64,000 nucleotides of DNA, from positions 62,001-126,000 of the forward strand of contig CAJXMO010000009.1 in NCBI GenBank assembly GCA_913056495.1, read 5' to 3'. Of this stretch, positions 54,030 to 62,516 are shown one piece after another. Under the pieces are notes generated by a model. The model ran no database searches. It saw only the letters and a program-made list of their open reading frames with translations, and was not told where the DNA came from. This DNA is from an uncultured Alteromonadaceae bacterium. GTDB taxonomy: Bacteria; Pseudomonadota; Gammaproteobacteria; Enterobacterales; Alteromonadaceae. Each line of letters begins with the position of its first letter. Within the stretch, counting starts at the first letter, position 1. The position numbers and the translations under genes were made by a program.

Positions 54030-54578
54030 ATGTTTAAGAAATACGCTATTTTTATTTTATGTTGCTTATGTTTGGTTTCTTGCGAAAAAATCATGAATGT
54101 GAAATTGCAAACAATTTCAGCTGTTAGTGAAACTCAGTTTAGCTCTACTCCCGGCTACGAGCTGGATTTTGATTTGTTTGCCCCAAGTTCAATGATCGGC
54201 TGGGAGTTAAGTGAAAGAACTCGCTTTAACTATCAAGCGAATACTCAAAGTTATGTTATCGATGGCATTCCCATTGATGTTCCGTTACAGGATAAATTGG
54301 GCCACAGGTTTAAAATTACGAGCCATGAATGGATACATCAATTTGGCTTTGGCAGTTATGTACCGAGAGCCGAATCCAGTTTTGGAGTGACTCGGGATGA
54401 GGTTATTCTGAATATTTCGCTATTAAAAGAACCCAGTACGGACTTATATGTTAAGTTTCAACAAAATGACGATAGCAGGGGTGAGCTATTGTTAAGACTT
54501 GAAATCAAAGTGATTGAAAACACTGCCTATCCAAAAGCTTATTTTAAAGCAAACTTATACACGGTTAACGGCAAATAG
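54030..54578 (+). CDS. Hypothetical lipoprotein
   Basis: 182 residues. Lipobox LVSC (MFKKYAIFILCCLCLVSCEK). The mature part is beta-rich with FKITSHEWIHQFGFGSYVP in the middle; I do not recognise the family. It lies between the two-component system (divergent) and the amylase array. A role in starch use is only suggested by position. Confidence 0.7.
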   Translation: MFKKYAIFILCCLCLVSCEKIMNVKLQTISAVSETQFSSTPGYELDFDLFAPSSMIGWELSERTRFNYQANTQSYVIDGIPIDVPLQDKLGHRFKITSHEWIHQFGFGSYVPRAESSFGVTRDEVILNISLLKEPSTDLYVKFQQNDDSRGELLLRLEIKVIENTAYPKAYFKANLYTVNGK

Positions 54579-54645
54579 CAGCAGGGCAAGGTCAAACTTT
54601 TCAATATCGTAAATAATAAAATGGATGAGTTATAATTATGAGCAT

Positions 54646-54784
54646 AGGATTTTGTATCCAGTCAAATCCTAATTAACAGCATTCATGCAGTCACAGGATT
54701 TTGTATCCAGACAAATCCTAAGTAACTGCATCCATGCAGCAAAAATGGATTTTTCAGGATGAAAATCCAAGCTTACATGCAAGC
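54646..54784. repeat. Tandem palindromic repeat, two full units and one diverged unit
   Basis: Units at 54646-54690 and 54695-54739 match at 41 of 45 positions with a 49-bp period. Each holds AGGATT...AATCCT and a CTGCAT-NN-ATGCAG-like dyad. A third, more diverged unit (GGATTTT...AAAATCC, then CTT...AAG) occupies about 54747-54784. It resembles REP-like intergenic repeats and lies after the lipoprotein gene. Confidence 0.7.
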
Positions 54785-54916
54785 AATATAGTTACAGCAT
54801 TTTTGTGAAAATTATTGCGCCACTTCACTATCTTTTATAAAAAACACTTAGCTATGATTTTGCTCTACAAAGAGCAATATATATTGTTTTAAAAATGTTA
54901 ATTTTGTGTTTTATTT

Positions 54917-54949
54917 GTAACCGGTTATTAACGCCGCCCTTGTTACTCT
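54917..54949 (+). promoter_or_regulatory. Starch-locus promoter box 3 (first tandem amylase)
   Basis: GTAACC (54917) and TTAACG (54928) half-sites are 11 bp apart; -10-like TACTCT (54944-54949) follows at the common 11-nt offset. It lies about 70 bp before the start codon. Confidence 0.65.
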
Positions 54950-55020
54950 CGCCAGTTAAGTAGGTTATTTAATCTGCTTAAACACTAACAAAATAACTCA
55001 AAAAAAGAGAGTAAATAAAT

Positions 55021-57492
55021 ATGGATAGTAAATTTAATTTTTATAAAAAGAGTGTGCACAGCATTGGCTTGGGGGCCATGCTGTTATGTTTGCCGTTTGC
55101 ATCTCAGGCTTTTACCTGTGGTGATACTACCGAAAATCCGACAGCTGATTTAACCGATTGGTTTGAGAAAGCGCCCGGCGTATATAAAAAAGGCGATGAT
55201 TGGTGGGTCATTTTTCATGCTAAACAAGGTGCTGAAAAAGTATATCTTGATCTGGACAATGGTAGTGGTGGGTATACGGGTGTGCGTCTAGCAAAAGCGA
55301 CCAACCTGTCTCCTTCGCCGACAACAGATATCTGGTGGTGTAAAGCAACAGACAGTCAATGGCCTTCTGATCCGGGAATACCAACGAATGGCGAATCCTA
55401 TTATTTTTCGGTCGAAGACGAGGGTAATTGGGTGAAGTATCCGGATCCGGCTGCACGCTCTGCTAATTTCGAATGGAATAAATTATTAAATGACGACAGA
55501 TTAACCGCGAGCAAAATTTATAAAAGTTCATACTCTTGGTCTTCCGAAAGCAGCAGTTGGACTCGCCCAACTCAGGATAAATTAAATATTTATCAGGTTC
55601 ATCCAGGTCGTTTTACCGCGCGAAATGAAAACGGTAGCGGCACTTTGTTAGCTTTTGATCAGCTAATCGAAGAAATAGATAATGACGGTAATAATGATTA
55701 CATTAATGAGCTGGGTGTTAATGCAATAGAATTATTACCTGTCAGTGAATTTTCCGGTGATAAAAGTCTGGGTTATAACCCGACTTTTTATTATGCGATT
55801 GAAAACTCTTATGGTGGTGCTGATAAACTTAAAGAGTTGGTTGATAAAGCGCATAGCAAAGGGATAGCTGTTATTCTGGATATTGTATTAAATCATGTCG
55901 GAAATGCGAGTAATAGTGGTAATACCGATGACCTGTTTGCTGCAATCGATGCGGGTACTTATCTGGATGGTGAAACCATCTGGGGCAAAATGCCTAACTT
56001 TGATAACATGGTCGTACGTAGCTTTTTTATGCAAAATATTATGTATTTGGTAGAAGAATTCAAAATTGATGGCTTTCGTTTTGATCAAACCATGGTAATG
56101 CATAACTGTCTATACGATGTAAATAATGTCTCCAAAGCTTTTCCATATGATGAAACAACCAACCCGGATGGGCTGGGGATATTATTAAGCACTGCGGATG
56201 GCTGTAATGGCGGTGACGGCTGGTATTTAATGCGGGATATTTATGCTGCAGTGCAAGATTACAATACAACAAACTCAACCGACATATGGCTCACAGCAGA
56301 GGAATTACCGGATGACTGGTCAATTACGGATGATGATGATCATTCCGAACATGGTGGTTATTATCACGGCCCATATGATAGTCAGTGGACGGATAACTTT
56401 CATGATAACTTTAAACGCATTTTAACCGGTGAATCCGGGTATACATTGGACAACCTGAAATATGACAGCAATGATGCGAGTAAAGGCGCCTTTATGTCAT
56501 TTGGTGATGGCTGGCAGGATGCAACCATCTATACTGCTTCACATGACGAAGTCCAGTATTCAGACGGCAATGAGAGTCCTGAACGAGGTCGAATTTCGTC
56601 AATAGGCCTAAATGGTAAAGGCTATGAAATGGAGATGACCGCAATGGCGGGTACTCTGATGATGCGCGGTACACCGTTAATATTTATGGGGCAAGAGTAT
56701 GGGGAATTAACGCCTTTTTACCATGATAAAGTTACTAACGTTACCTGTAATGATATTTGGAAGGAGGCAGACGCTACGAGCTGCCCACAAGGTGAATCGG
56801 TTGATAAATACCGTATCGTAAAAAAAGATAATGGTAGCACCAGCTTTGAAGATGGCCTAAGCAGTGGACAAAACTCAATTCTAAACTGGTATAAAACTTT
56901 GACTGGCATTCGTAATGCGGACGCAACAGATATAGCAACCGGTGATATCAGTGTCACGCACTCACATAATGACAACGGCATCTTTGCTTTTACCAGAAAC
57001 AATGGTGAATATCTGGTGGTGATGAACTTTAAAAGCACGGCATGGGATTATTATGATGTGGGTGTATCAGGTTCTTACCGGGAATTGCTTAACTCCAGCT
57101 GGAGTGCATATAACGTTGGCGGTGTGACTGAAAAGACCCGGGGTACACAGGCCCAAAATATTTCGGATGTGCACATTCCAGCTTATGGCGTCGTAATATT
57201 GAAAAAAGATATTACAGTACCGTTTGAGTGCAACAATGCAAATTCAAACGACGAAGTTTATGTTGTAGGTGATAAAGCAGTGATTGGCAGCTGGGATTCC
57301 AACGAAGGTGTTTTATTAACAAACTTCAATAATGGGACCTGGTCAGGAGATGTGCATGGTTTGCCCGTGAACCAGACTGTGCAATGGAAATGTTATGAAA
57401 AAACCACAGATACCTGGGAAAGTGGTAGCAATCACAGCTTCACAACTCCCAGCAGTGGCACTATGTCACAAACTCAAGAAGGCGGTTTTTAA
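55021..57492 (+). CDS. GH13 alpha-amylase with CBM20, tandem paralogue 1
   Basis: 823-residue secreted amylase. The signal peptide ends near SQAFT. An N-terminal CBM48-like sandwich (about 35-175) is followed by the GH13 barrel: IYQVHPGRF, ILDIVLNH, FRFDQTMV (nucleophile Asp), LTAEELP (acid/base Glu) and TASHDEV. The last about 90 residues (FECNNANSNDEVYVVGD, WKCYEKTTDTWESGSNH) form a starch-binding CBM20. It is the most diverged of three paralogues, with longer loops around the active site. Each gene has its own motif-bearing promoter. Confidence 0.92.
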   Translation: MDSKFNFYKKSVHSIGLGAMLLCLPFASQAFTCGDTTENPTADLTDWFEKAPGVYKKGDDWWVIFHAKQGAEKVYLDLDNGSGGYTGVRLAKATNLSPSPTTDIWWCKATDSQWPSDPGIPTNGESYYFSVEDEGNWVKYPDPAARSANFEWNKLLNDDRLTASKIYKSSYSWSSESSSWTRPTQDKLNIYQVHPGRFTARNENGSGTLLAFDQLIEEIDNDGNNDYINELGVNAIELLPVSEFSGDKSLGYNPTFYYAIENSYGGADKLKELVDKAHSKGIAVILDIVLNHVGNASNSGNTDDLFAAIDAGTYLDGETIWGKMPNFDNMVVRSFFMQNIMYLVEEFKIDGFRFDQTMVMHNCLYDVNNVSKAFPYDETTNPDGLGILLSTADGCNGGDGWYLMRDIYAAVQDYNTTNSTDIWLTAEELPDDWSITDDDDHSEHGGYYHGPYDSQWTDNFHDNFKRILTGESGYTLDNLKYDSNDASKGAFMSFGDGWQDATIYTASHDEVQYSDGNESPERGRISSIGLNGKGYEMEMTAMAGTLMMRGTPLIFMGQEYGELTPFYHDKVTNVTCNDIWKEADATSCPQGESVDKYRIVKKDNGSTSFEDGLSSGQNSILNWYKTLTGIRNADATDIATGDISVTHSHNDNGIFAFTRNNGEYLVVMNFKSTAWDYYDVGVSGSYRELLNSSWSAYNVGGVTEKTRGTQAQNISDVHIPAYGVVILKKDITVPFECNNANSNDEVYVVGDKAVIGSWDSNEGVLLTNFNNGTWSGDVHGLPVNQTVQWKCYEKTTDTWESGSNHSFTTPSSGTMSQTQEGGF

Positions 57493-57523
57493 CTTACTAT
57501 TTATTTAATTTAAAAAATTGATG

Positions 57524-57562
57524 AATGCGTGGTGAGCTGTTTAAGCTGCCACGCATTTTTTA
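57524..57562 (+). terminator. Terminator after amylase paralogue 1
   Basis: ATGCGTGG (57525-57532) pairs with CCACGCAT (57549-57556), with additional AGCT pairing inside, followed by a run of T. Confidence 0.85.
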
Positions 57563-57605
57563 TTGTATCTTGCTAACTTTATTAAGTGTTTTAAATGTAA
57601 AAAAA

Positions 57606-57638
57606 TTAACCGTTTATTTACTTTTGAGTGGCTAAAAT
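57606..57638 (+). promoter_or_regulatory. Starch-locus promoter box 4 (second tandem amylase)
   Basis: TTAACC (57606) and TTTACT (57617) half-sites are 11 bp apart; -10-like TAAAAT (57633-57638) follows at the common offset. It lies about 41 bp before the start codon and has the best -10 box of the set. Confidence 0.68.
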
Positions 57639-57679
57639 TCTGAACAAATCAGTTTTTCGGTTAAATTAAAGGTAAATTT

Positions 57680-59950
57680 ATGAAACAGAAAACAAAACTC
57701 ACTCAAATTAGTGCCGCACTGGTAGCCGGTTTAACTACATTGTTAACCAGTTACGCACTTCAGGCTGCGCCCTCACAAAAAGCGCTGGAAAAGCGAAGCA
57801 AGCCAGTTCAGGTTCAGTCTGATGATATTTCAATATCTGGCTCTACAACGACTATTGAATTAGGCCGACAAGCTTGGTTGGATGATGATCCAGAAGCGAT
57901 TTGGCAAAAATCACCGGGTGTATATAAAGAAGGTGATACCTGGTATGTCATATTTCATGCGGCAGCAGGTGACCATAATGTTAAATTATATGGTGATTTT
58001 ACCAATGGCGAAGAGGATGCGATTAAATTAACGCCAACGCCCGATGGAAAATTCTGGTGGTTCAAAGGTACTGATGCCAGTTTCGCGCGTCCGCCACAAC
58101 ATGGTGATCACTATCGTTTTAGTTTGATCCGTAATAACAAGATAACCATGCAAGATCCGGCTGCACGTTGGGTTACCCATTCTGGTCTGGATAATGGTTG
58201 GTCACGCATTTATTTAAGCGATGCTTATCAATGGCAAAGTACTGACTGGCAACGTCCGCAGCAAAGTGATTTAAATATCTATCAATTACATCCGCTGCGT
58301 TTTACCAATCGTAATAACGGCCAGGCGCTTGAGCAGGTCAGAGAAGAATTAGATGGCGATGGTTACAACGATTATATTAATAATCTGGGTGTAACGGCTA
58401 TACAAATGTTGCCTATTAACGAATTTGCCGGTGACTTAAGCTGGGGTTACAACCCGTCTTTCTATTATGCTGTTGAATCTTCATTTGGTGGTCCGGATGC
58501 ATTAAAAGCCTTGGTAGATGATGCACATAAAAATGGTATCGCTGTGATTCTGGATGTTGAATTTAACCATGTGGCAACAGGCGACAACATTTTATCTCAG
58601 GTTGATCACGAAACTTATATGGACGGCGAAACGGTGTGGGGGCCGCTCTATAACTTTAACAGTGATGTTGCTAAACATTTCATTGTGCAAAATATGTTGT
58701 ATTTAGCTCAAGAGTTTAAAATTGATGGTTTCCGTTTCGATCACACTAATACGATTCATAATGTAGATAGTTATTTTGTTACAGAAAAAGGTGACGGCGG
58801 TGGCTGGCAATTCTTACGCGAGATTTATGGCAATGTGAAAGCGCTGGATGAAAATATCTGGTTTACCGCTGAAGAGTTACCTGATTGGTGGGGCATTACC
58901 GCCGATGATATAGGTGAAGAAGTAGCGGGAACGGTTCATGCACCTATGGATAGTCAATGGGTTGATATTTTCCACGACAGATTTAAAGACGTATTGAAAG
59001 GAGGTCATCTTGATAACTTGTTCCAGGTATTCAGTGAGTTTGGCGACGGTTGGCAAGATGCGACAGTTTATACCGAGTCTCACGATGAAGTTGGCAACCT
59101 TGATGAGCGAATTGCCAAAGTAGCAAGAGATGGTCGTGGCTATGAAATGGACCAAATCGCACTGGCTGGCACAATCATGGCTCGCGGTACACCTATGACT
59201 TTTATGGGTCAGGAAGGTGGAGAAACCACTCAGTTTCATATCGACTGGTGGGATGACAGATTACCGCTTACAGAATATGAAACAGATGAAATCCGTAGCA
59301 AGTCATTAAACTGGTATAAAAAATTGAACGAAATCCGCAGCCAGGACTCATTGGCACTGTCATCTGGTAGCAGCCGGGTTGAATATATTCATGATTATAA
59401 CGGAATTGCTGCCTTTTCGCGTGCGGACGGTGAGTATTTGGTTATCATGAACTTTAAAGGTACTGACTGGTATAACTATGATATTGGTATTGACGGTGGA
59501 TACAGAGAAATTGCCAATACCAGCTGGCCACAATTTAACGTATCGGGTGGACCAGAAGTCAGCTTTGGTGGCTGGGATGCACACTATTTCTCCTCATTTA
59601 ACATTCCGGCATACGGTGTGGTTATTTTAAAACGGGAATATATTGAGCCACCTATCCCTCAGGTTGATATTCACTTTTCTTGTTATAACGGAGAAACTGA
59701 GTGGGGCCAAAATGTCTATGTAGTCGGTAATATTTCCGAATTGGGCGGCTGGAATACGCTGCAGGCATTGAAATTATCTGCTGATAATTACCCAACCTGG
59801 AGCGGCACTTTATACGGTGTTGATGCCGGAACGGAAATTGAGTGGAAATGTATTAAGCAGGATTTAGGTGATGTTATTTGGCAATCAGGCTCGAATAATT
59901 ATTATCTGGCTCCACAAAGCGGTGAAGGCAGTACAGCCGCTTCATTCTAA
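57680..59950 (+). CDS. GH13 alpha-amylase with CBM20, tandem paralogue 2
   Basis: 756 residues, signal peptide ending near ALQAAP. The CBM48-like domain spans about 65-185. GH13 regions are IYQLHPLRF (200-208), LDVEFNH (291-297), FRFDHT with nucleophile Asp354, FTAEELP with acid/base Glu398 and TESHDEVG with Asp469. A CBM20 closes the protein (about 660-756). Region I has Glu where most alpha-amylases have a small hydrophobic residue (DVEFNH), shared in kind with paralogue 3 (DLEFNH) but not 1. The GH13 subfamily is unclear. Confidence 0.92.
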   Translation: MKQKTKLTQISAALVAGLTTLLTSYALQAAPSQKALEKRSKPVQVQSDDISISGSTTTIELGRQAWLDDDPEAIWQKSPGVYKEGDTWYVIFHAAAGDHNVKLYGDFTNGEEDAIKLTPTPDGKFWWFKGTDASFARPPQHGDHYRFSLIRNNKITMQDPAARWVTHSGLDNGWSRIYLSDAYQWQSTDWQRPQQSDLNIYQLHPLRFTNRNNGQALEQVREELDGDGYNDYINNLGVTAIQMLPINEFAGDLSWGYNPSFYYAVESSFGGPDALKALVDDAHKNGIAVILDVEFNHVATGDNILSQVDHETYMDGETVWGPLYNFNSDVAKHFIVQNMLYLAQEFKIDGFRFDHTNTIHNVDSYFVTEKGDGGGWQFLREIYGNVKALDENIWFTAEELPDWWGITADDIGEEVAGTVHAPMDSQWVDIFHDRFKDVLKGGHLDNLFQVFSEFGDGWQDATVYTESHDEVGNLDERIAKVARDGRGYEMDQIALAGTIMARGTPMTFMGQEGGETTQFHIDWWDDRLPLTEYETDEIRSKSLNWYKKLNEIRSQDSLALSSGSSRVEYIHDYNGIAAFSRADGEYLVIMNFKGTDWYNYDIGIDGGYREIANTSWPQFNVSGGPEVSFGGWDAHYFSSFNIPAYGVVILKREYIEPPIPQVDIHFSCYNGETEWGQNVYVVGNISELGGWNTLQALKLSADNYPTWSGTLYGVDAGTEIEWKCIKQDLGDVIWQSGSNNYYLAPQSGEGSTAASF

Positions 59951-59964
59951 CTGACAGACTCTTC

Positions 59965-59990
59965 AGGTGGAGGCTTGCCTCCACCTTTTA
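59965..59990 (+). terminator. Terminator after amylase paralogue 2
   Basis: AGGTGGAGGC pairs perfectly with GCCTCCACCT around a TT loop and is followed by TTTT, 14 bp after the stop codon. Confidence 0.9.
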
Positions 59991-60116
59991 CACCTCGCCT
60001 ATAGCCATTTTTAGCAACCTCTTTTAATCATTTTGATATTGCCTGCGCGCGCCTGACTCTTTGTTTTTTCTTTGTTAATAATTTTTGTTAATTAAAAGTT
60101 TATTTAATGTTTATTT

Positions 60117-60149
60117 TTAACCGGTTTGTAACCTGGTGCTCGTTACTGT
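60117..60149 (+). promoter_or_regulatory. Starch-locus promoter box 5 (third tandem amylase)
   Basis: TTAACC (60117) and GTAACC (60128) half-sites are 11 bp apart; -10-like TACTGT (60144-60149) follows at the common offset. It lies about 75 bp before the start codon. GTTACT around the -10 is shared with box 3. Confidence 0.65.
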
Positions 60150-60224
60150 GTTTCTGTCGATGTGCTTAGTTTTGTAATTCATATCGAAACCAACGCTAAC
60201 AAAATAATAACTTGAGGTAACTAA

Positions 60225-62438
60225 ATGTTAAATGCTCTTAATACTCCAAAGCAGTTTACGAAGTATGGATTTAAGACAGCCATGGTTGGTTTAATATTAG
60301 GAATGTCAGCAAATACTTTTGCTGCGCCACCTGCTTGGCCGGATGGTGATCCCAGCCAAATTTGGGATCGGGCCCCAGGTGTGTACAAAGAAAGTGACGG
60401 TACTTGGTATGCGATATTTCATGCGCAAACGTCTGATTCGAATGTGCGTTTACACGGCGATTTCATCAATGATCCCGATGGCATTGCGATGACAAAAACC
60501 CCAGGTGGAGAGTATTACTGGTTTAGAGGAACCGATGCTTCGTTTTCACAGCCTCCTGCTCATGGTGATGAGTACTCTTTTTCGGTAAACAGAAGTGGGC
60601 AAACCGTTCATTTTGTTGATCCTGCTGCGCGTTGGGTGACACCATCAACCTACGGGAATATGTTATCCGAAGCAAAATCAAAAATTTATATGAGTGATAA
60701 TTATCAGTGGCAGAGTAATAACTGGACCCGTCCTTTACAGGAAAATCTGAATATTTATCAACTCCATCCACTTAGATTTACTAGTCGAAATTCAGGCACG
60801 CCTCTGGAGCAAGTTACCGCTGAGCTGAATAATGATGGTGTAAATGATCATATTAATAACTTGGGTGTGACAGCAATTGAACTATTGCCGGTTGCTGAAT
60901 TTTCAGGTGATCTGAGTTGGGGATACAATCCGTCATTATTTTATGCTATTGAAACTTCGTATGGCGGACCTGATAAGCTTAAAGAATTGGTTGATACTGC
61001 ACATCAAAATGGCATTGCAGTCATACTCGATCTTGAATTTAATCATATAGGTAACTGGGATGGCACAGATGGTGTGCTCGAAGCAATAGATGCCTCATGG
61101 TATGCGGATGGCCAGACCGTTTGGGGATCCACTTTTAATTTTGATAATCCGGTTGCTAAACATTATCTAATCCAGAATGTGCTTTATCTGGCCAAAGAGT
61201 TCCGTATTGACGGTTTCCGCTTTGACCACACGCATTCTATTCACGCCAGTCATATTGCTGACGGCAGCATTATTCTTGAAGCCGGCAGTGGCGGCGGTAT
61301 GGATTTCCTGCGTGAACTTTATGGTAAAACTAAAGCATTGGACAATAACATCTGGTTCACGGCTGAAGAATTACCGGATGACTGGACTGTCACCGCTGAT
61401 GACATGGGGTCAACGGTTGAAGGCACTAATCACGCACCTTTTGATAGCCAGTGGACGGATATTTATCACGATAACTTTAAAAATGTACTGATGGGTATTG
61501 GAAACGGTGAATTAGATCAGCTCGTCCCGGTATTTAATCATTTTGGTGATGGCTGGCAAGATGCAACCGTTTACACTGAATCTCATGATGAAGTGGGTAA
61601 CTGGGATGGTCGGATTGCTAAGAATGCACGTGATAACCGCGGACAGGAAATGGTGATGACATCGCTTGCCGGTACTATTTTAGCACGGGGCACACCGATG
61701 ATCTTTATGGGACAAGAAGGTGCAGAAACTCAACAATTCCATATTGACTGGTGGAATGATCGTATTCCGCTGGATACTTATGCGACCGATGCGAATCAAC
61801 AAAAAGTATTGGCCTGGTATAAAGACTTAAATCAAATCCGCTCAAATGACATTACATCATTCGCGACTGGCGATAGTTCAACCATTTATGTTCACAACAT
61901 CGACGGCATAGCGGCTTTCAGTCGTGACAATGGTAAATATATTGTGGTGATGAATTTCAAAGGTAGCAACTGGACCAATTATGACATTGGAATCAGTGGT
62001 GCATACCGGGAAATTGCAAATACCAGCTGGCCACAATATAACGTTAATGGTGGTAATGAAATTAGCCGCGGTGGCTCAGAATCTTTTTATATTACCGATG
62101 TATATGTTCCTGCTTATGGTGTTGTTGTTCTGGAGCGTGATGAAAGTGCAACTGTTGATATAACTATGACCTGTAATAATGGCACCACAGTTGAAGGCCA
62201 ACATGTTTATGCAGTGGGTAATATTCCGGAATTAGGTAACTGGGATTCTAATGCCGCTGTCTCTCTTGACGGAACTAACTACCCAACCTGGAGTGCTACT
62301 GTTTCATTACCTTATAACACCGCAATTGAATGGAAGTGTATTAAACGGGATGTAGGTGCTGTTGAATGGCAGTCAGGTAATAACAATACCTATACTACGC
62401 CTTATTCAGGCACAGGCAGTACCAGCGGTAGTTTCTAA
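60225..62438 (+). CDS. GH13 alpha-amylase with CBM20, tandem paralogue 3
   Basis: 737 residues, signal peptide ending near NTFAAP, start ATG behind TTGAGGTAA. The architecture is the same as paralogue 2: CBM48-like domain, GH13 barrel (IYQLHPLRF, LDLEFNH, FRFDHTHSIH, FTAEELP, TESHDEVGN) and CBM20 (WKCIKRDVGAVEWQSGNN). Paralogues 2 and 3 share HIDWW-DR-PL and REIANTSWPQ, so they are the closer pair. The GH97 gene follows 78 bp downstream past a weak terminator, possibly as one operon. Confidence 0.92.
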   Translation: MLNALNTPKQFTKYGFKTAMVGLILGMSANTFAAPPAWPDGDPSQIWDRAPGVYKESDGTWYAIFHAQTSDSNVRLHGDFINDPDGIAMTKTPGGEYYWFRGTDASFSQPPAHGDEYSFSVNRSGQTVHFVDPAARWVTPSTYGNMLSEAKSKIYMSDNYQWQSNNWTRPLQENLNIYQLHPLRFTSRNSGTPLEQVTAELNNDGVNDHINNLGVTAIELLPVAEFSGDLSWGYNPSLFYAIETSYGGPDKLKELVDTAHQNGIAVILDLEFNHIGNWDGTDGVLEAIDASWYADGQTVWGSTFNFDNPVAKHYLIQNVLYLAKEFRIDGFRFDHTHSIHASHIADGSIILEAGSGGGMDFLRELYGKTKALDNNIWFTAEELPDDWTVTADDMGSTVEGTNHAPFDSQWTDIYHDNFKNVLMGIGNGELDQLVPVFNHFGDGWQDATVYTESHDEVGNWDGRIAKNARDNRGQEMVMTSLAGTILARGTPMIFMGQEGAETQQFHIDWWNDRIPLDTYATDANQQKVLAWYKDLNQIRSNDITSFATGDSSTIYVHNIDGIAAFSRDNGKYIVVMNFKGSNWTNYDIGISGAYREIANTSWPQYNVNGGNEISRGGSESFYITDVYVPAYGVVVLERDESATVDITMTCNNGTTVEGQHVYAVGNIPELGNWDSNAAVSLDGTNYPTWSATVSLPYNTAIEWKCIKRDVGAVEWQSGNNNTYTTPYSGTGSTSGSF

Positions 62439-62458
62439 ACTATCAATTAACTTAAATT

Positions 62459-62485
62459 AAAGCGGGCCGTTAAGTCCGCTTTTTT
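62459..62485 (+). terminator. Weak terminator before the second GH97 gene
   Basis: AAAGCGG pairs with CCGCTTT around a ten-base loop, followed by a T-run. It may be leaky and allow transcription into the GH97 gene 31 bp further on. Confidence 0.6.
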
Positions 62486-62516
62486 ACGTTTATTTTAAAA
62501 AAAAGTGAGGTCAAAA

